A stretch of DNA of 64,000 nucleotides from Toxorhynchites rutilus septentrionalis (taxonomy: Eukaryota > Arthropoda > Insecta > Diptera > Culicidae): positions 183,959,983-184,023,982 of the forward strand of contig NC_073746.1 in assembly GCF_029784135.1 (NCBI RefSeq). Reading direction: 5' to 3'. Below are positions 1 through 12,528 of the stretch, in pieces; the stretch's first letter is position 1, and each line of letters opens with the position of its first letter. A model generated the notes under the pieces. That model searched no databases, was not told the origin of the DNA, and saw only the letters and a list, made by a program, of their open reading frames with translations. Position numbers and translations under genes: made by a program.

Positions 1-274
1 AATAATTTCGCTCTCTCTCTCTCAGTGTTTGTGTGTCCAGTAACTGAAATAGAACAAATAGAGAAAGCAATATAAAAAAGAGTGGAATATTCTTCCCTTC
101 ACTTTCTATTTGTGATTGTCCATTTCAACCCCACCAGTGCAATTATTTCAATAATTTAAATTTACCACTTACGAATGAATTTACTTTTTCCGTAAATACT
201 TAATATCGCTTCTCTGTCAACTCACAAACCGAAATATAATCAGCGAATTTCATTTTGCAATTAAAAACCACTTA
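1..274. other. Intergenic flank, no gene seen
   Basis: AT-rich sequence with no credible coding frame or repeat that I recognise. It ends in the TTA (272-274) that forms the left target duplication of the element starting at 275. Confidence 0.6.
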
Positions 275-3200
275 GGGGCTGTCCACATACCACGTGGACA
301 GAAAAAGCACGATTTTAAACTCCCCCCTCCCCCTCCGTGGACAAGCGTGGACATTTTCATACCCCTCCCCCTGTTGTCCACGTGGACATTTTTCTTGATT
401 TTATTAGAATAATTCGGGAAATAACTGAATTGCGCATGAATTAAATTTTAATTCCATTTAAGTTTATTTTGTTTCAAATTTTACTTGCTGAACCCTGCCA
501 CGTTTGCCGTGGCTCATTGGTTTTTTATGACAGAAAAATGAGTAGTAAAACAAAGCAAATATTCCATATGAGTTTAATTTTGAAATACTTGTATGTTTTT
601 TGTTCATTGTTTTTGAAAGGCTTTAAACTTTGCAGTTCATTCGTCTTTAATTAAAATACTTGTAATACTTTGTTTTTCTATTATCTTAAAGGCAATCTGC
701 CATCTGGTTTGTCAACACGGAAACGCACAATATCCAGTTGAACAATCCGCATCCGAAAATAAATTACAAAATTCCAAGGATTGATCTTGAGCAAAGCCAA
801 TCGAATAAAATTAAATAGATTTAAAATCACTATCAGATACAATTTAAGCTCACGATTTTTGAACACATGCAAAGAATTGTGTTACTGTCACATAGAATAC
901 ATATTCAATACTAGAAAGTTAATTTACCTACACAGATTTATTTCAGAAGTGTGCTTATTTCATCTGGAAATCTTGAAGCTTCTTGAGGCGTTGGCAGTAG
1001 CAACAACAATTTTTGAAGTGGCTCGTATCTTGTGTTATAATATGAGCTCCATCAGAGCTCGAGTTTTTGAAGCGCACAAAAACGAACAGAACGATTTTAT
1101 ATACTATCTCTTTTTCTATCATTTAAAAAAAATTTCAAAAAAAAGAAAAGATAAAGTAGGAAGCATGTACTGATATCTATAGATCCTCACTTGACAAAGG
1201 ATGAGGAGGTCGAAATTTTTCAGAGATTTCGGAACGCCTGAATCTTCGATATAAATGATGACATTAAGATAAAAAATACAGCATTTTCAAGCTACAAATT
1301 TCTAGTGTGTGATGTGTATATGTGTTGTAGATAAAATACTTTGCAAGAAAAGATAACGCGTTTATAGTTTGTTTTCAAAGTTTCTCTAGATTTTGAGAAT
1401 ATATGCTTAAAAGCAATCCAATCAACATGATTATTTCGCGTCCATTTTATTCATAGAGAGTTTCAGTAGAACTATTTACTATAGAGGTATTCTCTATCGA
1501 ATGAAAAATTATCCCTTGATTTCGAATTAAGAATATTTCATGAAATAATGAACGCACAGCAAATCGATGGTCAAATCTACTTATCGCAATCTTGATGCTT
1601 TGACGAATGCATTATTTTATAACAGAGTTATAGCGTTTCAAAGATCACTCAAAACATTTTCGACATTTCGCCACAGGAAATGTCGGTTCATTCACACAAT
1701 CAATTCACTTTTAGTCATCAGCGCAATAGAAACCTTTTCCGCAATAGTTTCAAAGGGTACTAATACCTTATTAAAAATATTTTCAATATCTATATATATT
1801 TTTTTATTTTTCAACTGCTTATTGACAATCCTGCATTGCGTGTCTAGATAGCTTCCAAAATGCTCGTGGGGAAAAAAAATCAAAAAACTCACGACTGAAT
1901 AATTTTTTACTAATCTTGCACGATAAGTTATTTGTATTGCTCTTTAGTTTTCCTCCACTTAAATCCTTATTAAAACGTCACAGTTTACCAGAGAGCAATT
2001 CAACGCCAAATTAATCCTCCGCTGCCCCGATCCTCCCCATTTTATTGAAATTTCGTTCATTTTTTCCAAAAATGGCCCTGAAGCCTGTTGCCCGATTGAA
2101 ACATTTTTTTTGAGAAATTTATTAACCTTCTATTATTATTTTTTTATAAATGTTCAAACTATTGAGAAAACTTTCTCATAAATTGAATAAAATATCGAAA
2201 TCTATTATATCTGTTTAAAATAATATTATTATATATAGGTTATTAGGTAGCTGATCCGAAAAATTTGAAGAGATAGGGGATCATAAAAAATCTTCCACTC
2301 TGATGATCAAATCTTAACTACGAAAGAATTATTGAACTTTTCCTTGAGACCGGTTTTTTGCCTTAAAATGACTGAACTGAAAAGTCAAAAAGTGCGCACG
2401 ATGCTTTCATTTGAGGAAAACTTGCATAAAAATTATGTTGTGAACACATTTAAATTAGTGGAAGATAACAAGAAGGATAATAGTGTGGTGTCAAGGAAGG
2501 AACTGTAGAGTGGTTGGAGAGCTTCAATTTGGCTGATAGAAACAATCCAGTTTATCATGCATTTTTGGAAAATTAATTAAAAACACAAAATTTGAAGTTG
2601 GTTCCTTACATTTAAAAGTTGATCCTGGGTTCTATTTATTTTACAATTGCATTCTATGCAAAATTTTCTTATCTTTCAAATGAACAGTATAATTATTCTA
2701 AGGAGCGTACTTTCTAAATTAGAGTCAGTCCAAGACATAAAATTAGACTTAACAAAAAATCAACAATGTCCTAGTTGAGAATTGACTACATGCGTAGGAT
2801 TTTTTCATCAAATATGATCCTCTATCACCTCCTGAAATATTCTATAATTTATCAGAACACTGGCTCAACGACTAGTGATGCATATACAATCTCCTGCAAA
2901 TGTAAATATTTATTCCTAGAAATTAATGGAATGAAAATACTTTGGAAAAATGATTTTACACGCAATTCTGTATGAAAAACTATACAGACGTTATTATCAT
3001 ATATTGTTCTCGAGATATAACAAAACGTATAGAAAATTATAATTGATGAAAATCATTTACGCATATCATGGAATCTCAACCATTATGGAATCGTTTAATT
3101 TTTATAGTTTTGGCTATGAGGGCTATGCATACCCCGTAACTATAAAAGTTCGATCATAGGAAATAGTTGGTCATTCACAATTTACGTGAGATATTTTTAT

Positions 3201-3430
3201 AATACAGATTTCACTGAAGAAGATCCATGATATGAGAGAAAATATATGAACGTTTGCCTGGGCAGCACTCTCAGGTTTCTCAATCCGTTTATTGATAAAT
3301 ACGGAGAGAAAATTCTTCCTGTCCACGTGGACTCAGTCTATACCCCCTCTCCCCTCTCCGTGGACAAGAGTGGACATTTTCTTACCCCCTACCCTCCCTA
3401 AAGTTGTCCACGTGGTATGTGGACAGCCCC
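275..3430. mobile_element. PIF/Harbinger-like non-autonomous DNA transposon, 3.16 kb
   Basis: Both ends carry the same inverted terminal repeat. The left end begins GGGGCTGTCCACATACCACG (275-294) and the right end (about 3405-3430) is its reverse complement, matching over about 26 bases. The trinucleotide TTA flanks both sides (272-274 and 3431-3433). A 3-bp TTA/TNA duplication and a GGG-rich start are typical of PIF/Harbinger elements. C-rich subterminal tracts and the palindrome GTCCACGTGGAC recur near both ends (about 379-390 and 3320-3331). I see no transposase frame inside; the interior is AT-rich with many stops, so the element is probably non-autonomous. Superfamily is inferred from termini only. 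Confidence 0.75.
611..648 (-). repeat. Copy of the GAATGAACTGCAAAG short interspersed module
   Basis: On the minus strand this reads as the same module seen at 15261-15320, 52307-52371 and 62751-62810: a GAATGAACTGCAAAGTTTAA core followed by AGCC(T)TT and an A-rich tail. It lies inside the Harbinger-like element, so it inserted after, or was carried by, that element. Confidence 0.55.
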
Positions 3431-3433
3431 TTA

Positions 3434-4951
3434 CGGCTTAATATCGGAGCCGCAAAAAATACATCCACACGCAGAATCATGTTTGACTTTTGTTTCACTA
3501 TTCCACTTTCGATCAGTATTCAATGTCATAGGATGGTTTAAATATTATAGAATAGCATGTAGAAAGGGTTCCCGTCAATAGAAATTTTAAACTCATAATG
3601 CAATTATGCAAATCAACCACCTGTTCATTATACCCCCACTGCCCGTTTTACCCGCGGTTCCCCAACCAGAGTGGAACTGGACCGTGAGTGTCAGACTAAA
3701 CAGAACGTCACAGTCTTTTTGTCGAGATTTCTGTGCAGTTAGTGGAACTGTATAACGTGCTCGCGAAATGCAGTCATTTCTCTTTGAGCTTCTTTGTTGT
3801 TAATCAGAGGGGCCACGAAAACGTTCCAAAATTTTAGGTGCCACCCATTAGTAGCATCTTATAAAAAAGTAACAATTTTTGCTTCGCCTGATCGTTGGAT
3901 TTTTTTTGACAAACATTTGGATCCATCCGCACCATCTCTGCATTTGTGCCATAATTATATGCTCTAATTATCGATATTGTTATCACAAGTACTCACGAGC
4001 TGTCGGTCCCTTCAAGAGTAGAAACTTAGAAATTGACAAGAGACGAAGAACAATCAATAAATGTGTGTATCTTCAAACAAAATCTACGTTTGTTTTTTTC
4101 TATAACATATTTGTGAATCATTGTTCTCTTATTGTAAAACTCTTGTGATGTATTTAATATATTAGAAATATTAAAACACACATACACAGAACGATGCACT
4201 ACAACAGGGATGGTAAAAAATCACATTCAACGATCAATGAATAAGTATATCCCTCTAGTCGGATGTTTTTAAATCACCCCCAGCAGACGAGGCTCTTTTA
4301 TTCTTCATATGTACACAGAGAGAATACTTGGAACGGTGAGCTACCAAGATCTCAAAAAAGCAATATGAGAGCGGAATCCCAACTGCTTGTACTCTCGAAG
4401 CATTACTTCTACTACTCAGGTTTTATCGTGAGTGCAAGCCACAAACGATTAATCCCATTCCATAGAGCGGATGATGAGTTCTTGATCGGAAAGTGTAACA
4501 AGAGACGATCAACTGAAATCTTACGACACTCATCGAGGGATTTTTAATTCTCTATTGCACTGTCCGCAGTGAGTGGCTGACTCAGTCTCGTGTCGATTTT
4601 ATTTTGCTGTCGTCTCCCGCCCGATAAACAGCAGACGGGTAATGGATGCAATTGATTAATTTTATTACCAGCAGATTTGGGCGAATCTCATCCCGCCCAA
4701 AATCGTTTTTAGATTCCAATAATTCTGAACATTCACATTTCTCTCCAAATAATTTTTCCAACAGTAATTCAATTAGTGACTTCACGAAACACCTTTCGAA
4801 TTCGATTGAATTTCAGACCCTTTTTTATTTTGTAGATAAAACGGATCACATATTTGATTAATTCAATTCTGTGTGGTTACGTTCTTCGTTGCGAATAAAT
4901 GTAATGAAATAGTATGGACGTATGATATTCATGTATCGTGGACTTCCGATA
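3434..4951. other. Intergenic, no gene seen
   Basis: No frame here resembles a known protein. The segment around 3650-3790 is less AT-rich than its neighbours but I cannot assign it a function. TA at 4952-4953 is the left target duplication of the transposon starting at 4954. Confidence 0.5.
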
Positions 4952-4953
4952 TA

Positions 4954-5002
4954 AAGGGTGTGTCACATCAAATTGCATCACGGAAAAAACGCTGTAGAAA
5001 TT
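4954..5002. repeat. Left terminal inverted repeat of the DD37E transposon
   Basis: Forty-nine bases, matching the reverse complement of 6204-6252 with one mismatch (G versus A just after the CATCAC run). Confidence 0.9.
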
Positions 5003-5106
5003 TAATTTTTAGGAATTATATCTTCAGCTTTGGTTTTATAATCAGATAAGAGTGTATAGATCACTTTGGCCATGCTTCACTGTCAATTTTTCGTAAATTT
5101 GGAAAA

Positions 5107-6123
5107 ATGTCGTCGAACGAAAAAGAGCGTCGTGAATTAATCCTGTGCACTCATTTCGAGAATCCGGAGTTGTCACATCGGGACATCGGTAAGATGCTGG
5201 GAATCGTCCAATCCACGGTCAGCAGAGTACTAAAACGATACTTCGAGAACCTAACCATCGACCGGAAGGTGAAGAACGGCAAAAATGGATGCTCCGTCAG
5301 TGAAAAAGATCACAAGCGCGTAGTTAAGCAGTTTAGACGTGATCCGAGAAGTTCGGTCCGGGATGTCGCCAATAAGCTGAATTTGTCAAGTTCATTCGTC
5401 CAGCGAACCAAGCAGCGGAAGGGCCTGCGTACATACAAGGTTCAGAAGGCTCCTAACCGCGACGAAAGGCAAAACATGGTGGGGAAGACGCGAGCCCGGA
5501 AGTTGTAAACCGAAATGCTGACGAAGCCGCATTGCCTGGTAATGGACGACGAAACCTACGTCAAAGCGGACTTTCGTCAGCTGCCGGGCCTGTTGTTCTT
5601 CTCCGCAGAGGACAAATTCAGCGTTCCGGAGGAGATTCGCAAGCAGAAACTATCCAAGTTTGCCAAAAAGTACATGGTGTGGCAAGCGATCTGCTCTTGC
5701 GGAAAGCGGAGCGCCCCCTTCGTGATGACCGGCACGGTAAACGGGCAGGTTTACCTTAAGGAGTGCCTACAGAAGCGCTTACTACCACTATTGAAGCAGC
5801 ACGAGGGCCCGACCATCTTCTGGCCGGATCTCGCTTCGTGCCACTATTCAAAGGACGTGTTGGAGTGGTACGAAGCCAACGGAGTCACCTTCGTGCCAAA
5901 GGAAATGAACCCGCCCAACGCGTCGGAGCTTCGCCCAATAGAGAAATATTGGGCGATTATGAAGCAGGCCCTCCGGAAGAACCCAAAAGTTGTCAAATCG
6001 GAGGCGGACTTCAAGAGAAAATGGATTTCTGTTAAAAAAAAACTACAACCTGACGTTGTACAGAACCTTATGGACGGGGTAAAGAGGAAGGTGCGAGCAT
6101 ACGGGCTTGGGTTCGAAGTATGA
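5107..6123 (+). pseudogene. DD37E transposase with one premature stop
   Basis: The reading frame runs for 339 codons and is broken only by one TAA at 5506-5508; both halves (5107-5508 and 5515-6123) are in the same frame. The first half (about 130 residues) has paired helix-turn-helix motifs, for example SHRDIGKMLGIVQSTVSRVL, that would bind the terminal repeats. The second half is the catalytic domain: first Asp in VMDDETYV, second Asp in FWPDLASCHYS, and Glu in LRPIEKYW. I count 37 residues between the second Asp and the Glu, giving DD37E. The start at 5107 follows an AAA context and fits the family length of about 340 residues. All catalytic residues are retained, so the stop is the only obvious lesion. 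The codon use is more GC-rich than the surrounding DNA, as expected for a recent arrival. Confidence 0.92.
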
Positions 6124-6203
6124 ATAAAAAGAAAATGCCAAAAGTTGTTTAATAGTTTTTATTTTACTGTCTAAAATTTTTAAAAGGATCGGTCTACTGG
6201 GCG

Positions 6204-6252
6204 AATTTCTACAGCGTTTTTTCTGTGATGCAATTTGATGTGACACACCCTT
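6204..6252. repeat. Right terminal inverted repeat of the DD37E transposon
   Basis: Partner of 4954-5002; ends ...CACACCCTT and is followed by the TA duplication. Confidence 0.9.
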
Positions 6253-6254
6253 TA

Positions 6255-8980
6255 TGTGGCAGTAGATTTGTCGAACGACTAATGTTTTTTTATATCCCTT
6301 CAAACTTGTTGCATCTCTCAAGTGTACATACTGCTTTGACCGCAGATTTGCATGGTAGAATCTGGTTAATTTCAGGTATTCAGTCTTCATATTGTCGAAT
6401 GAATACTGTTGGAACAATAGGTATCGCAGCAAATGATTATCAACATCTTACCTTATCATCAAACGGTATGCGAATAATTTCAGTGAACTGACGGCATTGG
6501 AATATATGCTTAGTGAGGACCACACAATTATTATCAGAGCGAATAAACGTCCGACTGGAAGTCATGAACATCAATTCAATGTGCCCAAGATAAATTTATC
6601 CTTTGAAGGTCATTAACCTTTCTAAAGATGATCAGATGGAATATATTCCAATGTCGTCTGGAATAACCTGTCCAACACCTTATGATCGTAATATTGTTTT
6701 TGCTATTATTCTGATGTTTCATAACACGGCACTCTATTGATTATTCGCCGAAAATGAATAAAAAATATCCTTGAAGTTAGCTAACGGTTTTAGTAGCAGT
6801 GCAATATGGTGAGCCAGTCTCAGGATAAGAAAACATTTAAAAATAAAGCTTTTTTTTTTTAATGAATCAATAGTAAAACAAAACGTCAAAAAATATTCAG
6901 CTTTGTGATAGCAGATAATCATTATCCATTTGAGTTGTATGAGTATTCCATTCCCCCACAAACTGTGGATAGTCTATCTGCATACAAATTATGTAGAGTG
7001 CCACAATCCAAAAAAATTATGAGCAAATATTTACGTGCTTAAACAAAAAAACACATGTTGACATATTTGCGCTAATTTATGTTTTTTTATTAATTCAAGG
7101 TAATCAAGGTCTTTTCTAGACACCAGTTTACTCGGCCCCGAAAAAAGTGGTCTGTATTTGGGCAGGCGGAAAAATATATCTCGCAAGACCACGTGTTCGA
7201 TGTCGTAAAAGCCTTGGCCAATAACGCATTTACATTAACTCATAAAATTAGTGATTTGAGAGGGATTATTGTTTGTAGTCTCTTGATTAATTTAAACACC
7301 ATCTGAGAAATCCTCCGTGAAACATGAAAACATTAAAGTCGTCCTATCTGCTGTAGCGCATTTTTTTTATTTTACCCAGTTTCATCGAAGTAAACGCGCT
7401 CGGAAAGGAAAATTGAACGCCCGGATGAGAGAGCGAGAATCGTACGTCATAGAGACGCTCATTCCCATGGAGCAAATTCTTGTTAGGAGTTGAAAGCAAA
7501 ACGAGGAAGGAGAGTAACTCAATTATTCGAACTAGTTTCAGTCTAGCAATGCTTTGGTCAACTCAGAGTTACCAAGAGAAAATCATTTGGTTATGATGGG
7601 TGAGGATTAATAGTTAGTCGCAGTTTGCACAGATTACGATCTGTGCAGTTTGCTATTAATCGTAAATCACATCATGCTCCCTTGTTTTCCATCCTTGCAC
7701 TACAACCAGCATACTCTTCGCAATTCTAAAAGTAAATGTACCAATCTTAATGCCAATAAACGAATGAAAAATGACCATCCATCTTCAATCCTCACATCCT
7801 ATCGCCAAATGATCGCCAGTCAATCATTCGTTTCCACTTCATACTCATTACGTTAAACGCTTGACTAGCACATGTTGGTTGTCATAGCGTCGTCTAGCAC
7901 CAGTGATGTGAATGTTTCCTTCACAGTTGGAAACATGTTTAGGTTTTTTTTCAATGGTGTGTATCAGCTTATATTTCCCTGACCCTGTATGAATATTATA
8001 CAATATAAATAATATAATTTGTTTTGAGAATTATGAAGAATCGCTTAGGGAATTATAGAAGATCAACATGAACTCCGGCGTCACCATAATTTACGAGGCA
8101 AATGTTGTTCGTATTATAACGTATATTCGATCAACTGTTAGTATGAAACTGTTAAGTATGAGAAGACGAATATCTTCGCTGTTACTATGCAAAACATCAT
8201 GAAGCAAACCAACGATAACCAGTCACCAACTACTTTTAGCAATTGAAGTGTGTATAACTAAGCGACAACGACAATGAGGATCTGCATTTCACCATTCGAA
8301 TTGAATTAATTTTCGTAACATAAGGAAAGGCGACACAACTTGTGTGTTCTGTACTCTAATTACTCATATCTATACAACATCAGCCTTGAATGTTATTTAA
8401 TTGACAACATAAAGCAGGTGCGTGGCATTCAAACGCAACAATCTTCCTTTAGGTTATTACACCGCAAGAAAAAAAACACGATTCTACGAGATACTGTTAT
8501 TGTAAAATGTTAAGCCATCAATCAGTGAGAAAAATGTGGGTAAAAATACTACTCCCAGACCGCACAGCGACGCAGTGTGAGTACAGATAATAAGTACCAA
8601 TAAGTCTTCATCTATTGTAGTGTAGAGCATAGAAAACAATAAAACCGCGCAGTATTTTTATATTTTTATATAGCAGTTTTCGGTGACATTGCTGGGCTGA
8701 ATAAATAAAATCACTTTGCATGTTTAATCAACCACCCGACTGGGCGGGTACATTTTGTAGCTAATTCAACTTACGATGGACGATATACAAGATGTGTTCT
8801 GTTTTCAAAGTAAAAGATTGCGATCGCAAGATTATCTCATTTCAAACTCACTCTGTTGTCGGTTACATAGTCAGTTTTAACATCTTCAATAATTAATTGA
8901 TAATAGTCACAATTCAAAAATCGAACAGAGTTCAACCCTTTAACTTTATCACTCGAAACATATTATTCACTCATGTAATC
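6255..8980. other. Intergenic, no gene seen
   Basis: About 2.7 kb of AT-rich DNA without a recognisable coding region or repeat family. A perfect 8-bp stem with a 4-base loop (GCACAGAT-TACG-ATCTGTGC) lies at 7627-7646. The 7380-7560 stretch is more GC-rich and purine-rich, but I cannot link it to a gene. Confidence 0.45.
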
Positions 8981-8982
8981 AT

Positions 8983-9850
8983 TTATTTCTTGGAGTGTTT
9001 GCACTTCTCATTTCCAGTGTGTCCAGCCCCAATAGTTGACATCGTGCCTCGTACGGTGGCAAGAAGATTCCGGTTCCAGTTAGCTTGGAAAGGGCACCAC
9101 TCAACTGCGCTAACTCCAGTATAGATTTGGAGGTTTAGAGCGTTCCTGATCATTATGTAGATCTTCACGTTATCGGCGTAGAATGAGCGGCATCCAGGTG
9201 GATGTAACAGAAACAATTCGCTGATAAACAACGAGGAAGCAATGATAAAAGATTGTACTCCCGGAAGATTGGAGAAGGTCGCAGACTGCGCAAGTCCAAT
9301 TTTGACACCCATCTTACGATTATTTTGATATAAAGATTTTATCCCGAGTTTGTTCAGCCTTGCTAGCAGGATTTCGTGATCAAGGCAGCGTTAAGGTATG
9401 TGTATACCACGTCCATCTGAGTACGTTGCTCCATACTGTACAGGTAAAAAGAAAAAAAAGTCGGCCAAATTGATCATAACTGACCTTTTTGGGAAGAGTC
9501 CATGCTAATCCGAGTATAGATAGCTCTTGCAGCATGGAAACACAGCATCATTGAGAATAATTTCAAAAACTTTCGGACAGGGGCGAAGTGATGTGATTTT
9601 CTCGGTGGTTTTCTACAACTCCTTCTATGTACACTGGGAACATTACTGACTGCTTCCATAGCGAAGGAACAATGAAAGATAGGCGACAAATTTTTCATCA
9701 CACAAGAAAGAAAACCGTCTGGTCTGGGATTCAAAGAATACTTCAGTTTACGGATCGCAGTTTCCACAATCTCGCTGGTAACTCGAAAGATATCAAGATT
9801 TAATACTTTAGCTGGAATGTCTCTGACGGCCGCAGCAACTAACATGCATT
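8983..9850 (-). mobile_element. Decayed non-LTR retrotransposon reverse transcriptase (Jockey/CR1-like)
   Basis: Minus-strand frames give reverse transcriptase pieces in the expected order. About 9845-9474 contains AIRKLKYSLNPRPDGFLSCV, equivalent to the conserved KSSxSPGPDGxPxxVLK region. About 9312-8983 contains LLHPPGCRSFYADNVKIYIM, equivalent to the YADD catalytic block, here with the second Asp changed to Asn. Frameshifts separate the pieces and no endonuclease is seen. It is a dead fragment; clade assignment is tentative. Confidence 0.7.
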
Positions 9851-10093
9851 TCGAAGGACAAACAGCAATTGAATTGAATACTTGAATTGAGCACCGAAGA
9901 GATTGTGTTCGCCGAGTGGTTTACCATAAACGAGTTTACGGGCAAACCTTGTAGTTGACAAAGGACTAGAAAAGTTTGAGTTTCTGAGGAGATTTGCGCC
10001 TTGTATACAGCTTATACAACAAACGATTATGCAAACGAGACATGTTGCTCGCACAACCTGCATAAACTTTGGGGAACAAAGAATCTTAATCAT

Positions 10094-11379
10094 TTGAGTT
10101 CTCTCAACCAGCTATCACCCCAGACCGGTTCTTGCCCTCTGCGCTGTTACGTAATCAGTGTGATACGAGTCACGATACCGGTAATCATAGCAATGGCCCA
10201 TATCCTCGATAGTCTCCAGAAATTCTTAGTTAACTTGAACTATAGTTTGATATGGTTCAGCGAAGTCAGCTTTTCGGAAAATGAGGCAATTCATGTCTAG
10301 TACATCTTCTAAATTTATTGTCGACGGTTGATTGATGTGTCTACAGTGTTCGATGATCGGTGTCGAGAGAGATCGGCGGTGGATTGCGGGAGAGGTGTAT
10401 GAAGGTGCACAACAATGTACGACGAGAGCAGAATGTGTGCATCCCAGAGCTACGGACAACCACTATTAAATTTTAATTCTGCGTCATGGTTGTTGGTTGG
10501 GTGGAAATAACCAATTGGCTACGGTGGACACGACTGGATGACAGGAAAATGGAATGGTTGGAACGGAAGAATTTTGGAAGAAGGAAGGAAGAAGGTTCAA
10601 GTAGGAAATGGGACAGGAGCTGAGCTCTCTTGGGTTTCAACCGTGAAAGCGTGCATATCGATCAAACCAATCAGAGTTTTCCTATAACTGTTTCTCTATT
10701 GGTAATACCACGTTGTGAAACCGATTCAGTGAGTGGTTGAAATAGCCTTGGTCGCTAGTCATAGGCTGAGCTAAATTTAAAAAACCAGTTATGAGAGTGC
10801 GTCTATCTCGCCCCCATCAGCCTTGTGGTGATACGGTACACCGTAAATAAGCTTCGTGGGTCAGTTGGCATGAGATACTAGTCACGTTCCTCTCGTTAAA
10901 TGCCAAGGACGACGCGAAGGTTGCGACCTCCCTCCGACGCCAAAAAAATCATCGATGGAAGAATCACCATATCACGCCAGTTGTCGATCCCCGTTAGCCC
11001 ACACCACCTCGCCGATGCCAATTTCCACCATCCCGTAGCCATCCACCGGGGTGGTCAGCTCGATGTTACTGTTATCTTACTAGAAGGATCCGTAAATCTA
11101 TAAATTGTTGTTCATTAAACTGAAAACTATTTCCCTTCCGCTCACACAAATCCCAAAGCCTCTACATACAACAAACGCGACGACCCTGAGACCCAGGGAT
11201 CCAAAGGAGGCCTTTCGCGCACGATCATTGTAAAGGCCTAGGGGGTTAGACTGTGTTCCCTTCTGGAACCAGCAGATAATATCCTCGGGGGTTGAGAGCA
11301 GTCACACCAAAGTAAATCGTAACATATCATGTTAGGAAAGAATATATGAATAGACTGCGAGAGAGCTCCAAAGTGTTAC
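10094..11379. other. Unassigned intergenic segment
   Basis: No protein domain recognised. The segment 10860-11100 is relatively GC-rich and has a short open frame (10900-11103) rich in Arg, His and Pro, without family resemblance. The surroundings suggest an old retroelement but I see no LTR, primer site or domain that supports it. Confidence 0.4.
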
Positions 11380-11890
11380 AAACGCACAAATACTAATGAT
11401 GAGGCCAGTTGAAAACCGTAACGACGGAGAAAATAGCGAGTCCGACTGCAAGTCGAAGCGCACCAAAAAACCTGCATCGCCGGGCAAGTCGAAACGCACT
11501 TACATACTAATGGCGAGTTCGGCTGAGAACCGTAGCGCCGGAGGAAAGAGCGAATCCGACTATAAGATGAAGCGCACATATACTGAAGTTGAGGCTGCTT
11601 GAGGACTACAGTGCCGAAGCAAAGAACGAGTTCGACTACGAGTCGAAGCGCACAAATACTAGTGAGTGACGAGGTCGGCTGATATCCGTAGCGCCGGGGA
11701 ATAGAGCCAGTGTGAATATAAGTCGAAGCGCACAAGCACCACCTCACTATCAGGCCAGTTGAGGATCGCAGAGCCGAAGAAGAGAGCGAGTCCGACTACA
11801 TGTCGAATCGCAGTAATAGCGAAACTTTTTGAAAACCGAAAATAATACGCATCAATACTAATGGCGAGGTTTTGGAGGTTCGTAGTTGAA
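11380..11890. repeat. Tandem minisatellite, period about 80 bp, about six copies
   Basis: Units share the order: AAGCGCAC(A/T), ACTAATG, a GAGG(C/T)C(A/G)GTTGA stretch, an ACCGTAGCGCCGGAG stretch, then AGCGA(G/A)TCCGACTA-AAGTCG. Successive AAGCGCAC-type starts lie near 11380, 11490, 11570, 11645, 11725 and 11805. The copies have diverged by substitutions and small indels. In one forward frame the first units encode repeated ENR-G-SESD-K-KRT blocks, but stops occur in the third unit, so a coding role is doubtful. Confidence 0.75.
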
Positions 11891-12041
11891 AGGCGACGTC
11901 CACTGAAAATTGAAGCATACTAAAAACAATTGAGGAGTTTAGCATGAATAAATTGTGTAGGAGGGAATTTGTGAATCGGTAATACTAAACCTTTAAACTA
12001 GCATTTTTGTATGATCAATAAATTGCTTTTGTTTATTTGTA

Positions 12042-12520
12042 ATGATACTACATCCCATTGAGAGATCAGATCTTCTTCACAATTTTTCGCCAATAAATCT
12101 GATCCATGGCTGCATGGCTGCCGACCGAACCGATTCTTGCCAAGTTCTGCTCCACCTGGTCCAACCACCTCGCTCGATGGGCTTCTATCCTTTTTGTTCC
12201 TACCGGATTCGATGCGAACACCATCTTTGCAGGGCTGCTATCCGGCAATCTTGCAACATGCCCTGCCCATCGCACTTGTCCAGCCTTGGCGACTTTCTGG
12301 ATGCTGCGTTCGCCGTAGCTTTGCGCCAATTCGTGATTCATTCTCCTTCTCCATACTCCATTTACCTGTACGCTACTGTATATTGTTCTGTGCACTCGGC
12401 GTTCGAAAACACCAAGTGCTTGTGAGTCCTCTTCAAGCATCGTCCATGCTTCATGCCCATAGAGAGCAACCGGTCGAATCAGAGATTTGTACATGGTACA
12501 CTTCGTACGGGATTGGAGTT
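12042..12520 (-). mobile_element. RTE-like LINE, C-terminal part of reverse transcriptase ORF
   Basis: The minus frame 12520-12066 encodes the typical end of the RTE-type ORF: TMYKSLIRPVALYGHEAW, then RTIYSSVQVNGVWRRRMNHEL, KAGQVRWAGHVARLPD and a terminal RWLDQVEQNL...IYWRKIVK segment. The same LINE resumes on the other side of a hAT-type MITE at 13218. This half has a clean open frame, so the copy is not very old. Confidence 0.85.
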
Positions 12521-12528
12521 TGTTGGAC
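12521..12528. repeat. Left 8-bp target duplication (TGTTGGAC)
   Basis: Identical to 13210-13217 and immediately outside the CAGTG end of the MITE. Confidence 0.85.

Larger units (their letters stand above)
4954..6252 (+). mobile_element. DD37E (ITm superfamily) transposon, near-intact, 1299 bp
   Basis: The element is bounded by 49-bp inverted repeats (4954-5002 and 6204-6252) that start AAGGGTGTGTCACATCAAAT and differ at only one position. They are flanked by TA duplications (4952-4953 and 6253-6254), the hallmark of Tc1/mariner-group integration. The single transposase gene inside is at 5107-6123. Length, termini and triad match the mosquito ITmD37E group. Confidence 0.92.

Noticed and set aside
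9839..10300. Short opposite-strand ORFs as small genes
   Set aside because: No start context, domain or conservation signal; flank of a decayed LINE.
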